Part shown: in pieces, positions 63,781-64,000 of the stretch
Layout of the letters: the number at the start of each line of letters is the position of its first letter
Position numbering within the stretch: the stretch's first letter is position 1
Source of the DNA: Chitinophaga agri
GTDB taxonomy: Bacteria; Bacteroidota; Bacteroidia; Chitinophagales; Chitinophagaceae
Direction of reading: 5' to 3'
NCBI RefSeq assembly: GCF_010093065.1
Contig: NZ_CP048113.1
Span: 7,334,001 to 7,398,000, forward strand
Length of the DNA: 64,000 nt
Translations under genes and position numbers: made by a program
The notes under the pieces: generated by a model
Databases searched by the model: none
What the model saw: only the letters and a program-made list of their open reading frames with translations
Told to the model about the DNA's origin: nothing

Positions 63781-63937
63781 AATAGCGGTTTTATAATGAA
63801 TGAATACTAAACTAACAGATATGGCCGGGATTATTCCGGGTAGAAATGCTGAAAATAAAACGTATAAATACCTATTGGGGCGTAATTAATTAGGAACTAA
63901 GATCAGGAATCAGGAATTCCCCGCAATTCATGCACTG

Positions 63938-63965
63938 CAAATATAGTTATTGCCCCTATATCAAA
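63938..63965 (-). promoter_or_regulatory. Possible promoter upstream of the lipoprotein operon
   Basis: On the minus strand TTTG (63962-63965) and TATATTTG (63938-63945) resemble -33 and -7 boxes, but the 16-bp spacing is shorter than usual and it lies about 160 bp before the gene. Nothing else is seen in 63781-64000. Confidence 0.3.
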
Positions 63966-64000
63966 GTTTTCCATCTGCTCTTCCCATGAATGCCTATTCT

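Noticed and set aside
1..64000. CRISPR array
   Set aside because: No regularly spaced 25-40 bp repeats with unique spacers; the 11-bp and 22-bp repeats are too short and adjacent.

Overview
The window looks like chromosomal DNA of a Bacteroidota bacterium, most likely a Chitinophaga-like member of the Chitinophagaceae. The evidence is a FecI-type sigma / FecR / SusC / SusD locus, a gliding-motility-type C-terminal secretion domain, TAnnTTTG promoter boxes, an M13 peptidase lipoprotein, a GtaA-like glutaminase and many AraC-type regulators. Genus placement is inferred from gene content and style, not from a marker gene. The only RNA gene seen is a tRNA-Ser(UGA).

Layout. 1-2.0 kb (minus): end of an STM4014/STM4015-type locus (ATP-grasp and leucine-rich proteins) that runs off the left edge, plus a small cysteine-rich secreted protein. 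2.1-9.0 kb (plus): an ECF sigma / anti-sigma / SusC / SusD nutrient-uptake unit. 9-12 kb: housekeeping-like genes (AAA ATPase, YkgJ-type cysteine-cluster protein, HAD phosphatase, CPCC protein) and an acyltransferase-like remnant. 12.2-16.9 kb: an 11-bp repeat array, a small membrane protein, a 22-bp tandem repeat, then an exporter operon (ABC membrane domain without ATPase, HlyD adaptor, TolC). 17-18.6 kb: a coupled pair ending in a formylglycine-generating-enzyme-like protein. 19-21.4 kb: a sigma-like protein with a repetitive tail overlapping a zinc-finger/TPR membrane anti-sigma-like protein, next to a perfect 43-bp-arm palindrome. 22-42.8 kb: mostly single genes (three AraC regulators, SDR, S41 and M13 peptidases, glutaminase, cupin, MDR oxidoreductase, and an HxlR regulator divergent from a nitroreductase), with many of the intergenic gaps closed by related hairpin terminators.

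43-57.4 kb is accessory in character. It holds a 1283-residue helical protein with a restriction-endonuclease-like C-terminal region, a truncated partner joined to a decayed tyrosine integrase, a CheB-CheR-PAS-histidine kinase fusion, a CPA1 antiporter, a fatty-acid desaturase, and a run of broken genes (amidohydrolase, AraC N-terminus, SMI1/KNR4-like). From 57.4 kb the sequence returns to core-like content: tRNA-Ser, a large type IX-secreted protein, a MerC-like protein, a histidine phosphatase, a two-component pair, a membrane protein and a lipoprotein.

The strongest candidates for undescribed biology are the 1283-residue protein and its truncated neighbour, the STM4014/4015 locus, the ATPase-less type I exporter with its upstream repeats, and the sigma-like/zinc-finger-TPR pair. 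All family names come from recognising motifs by eye; no database search was run.
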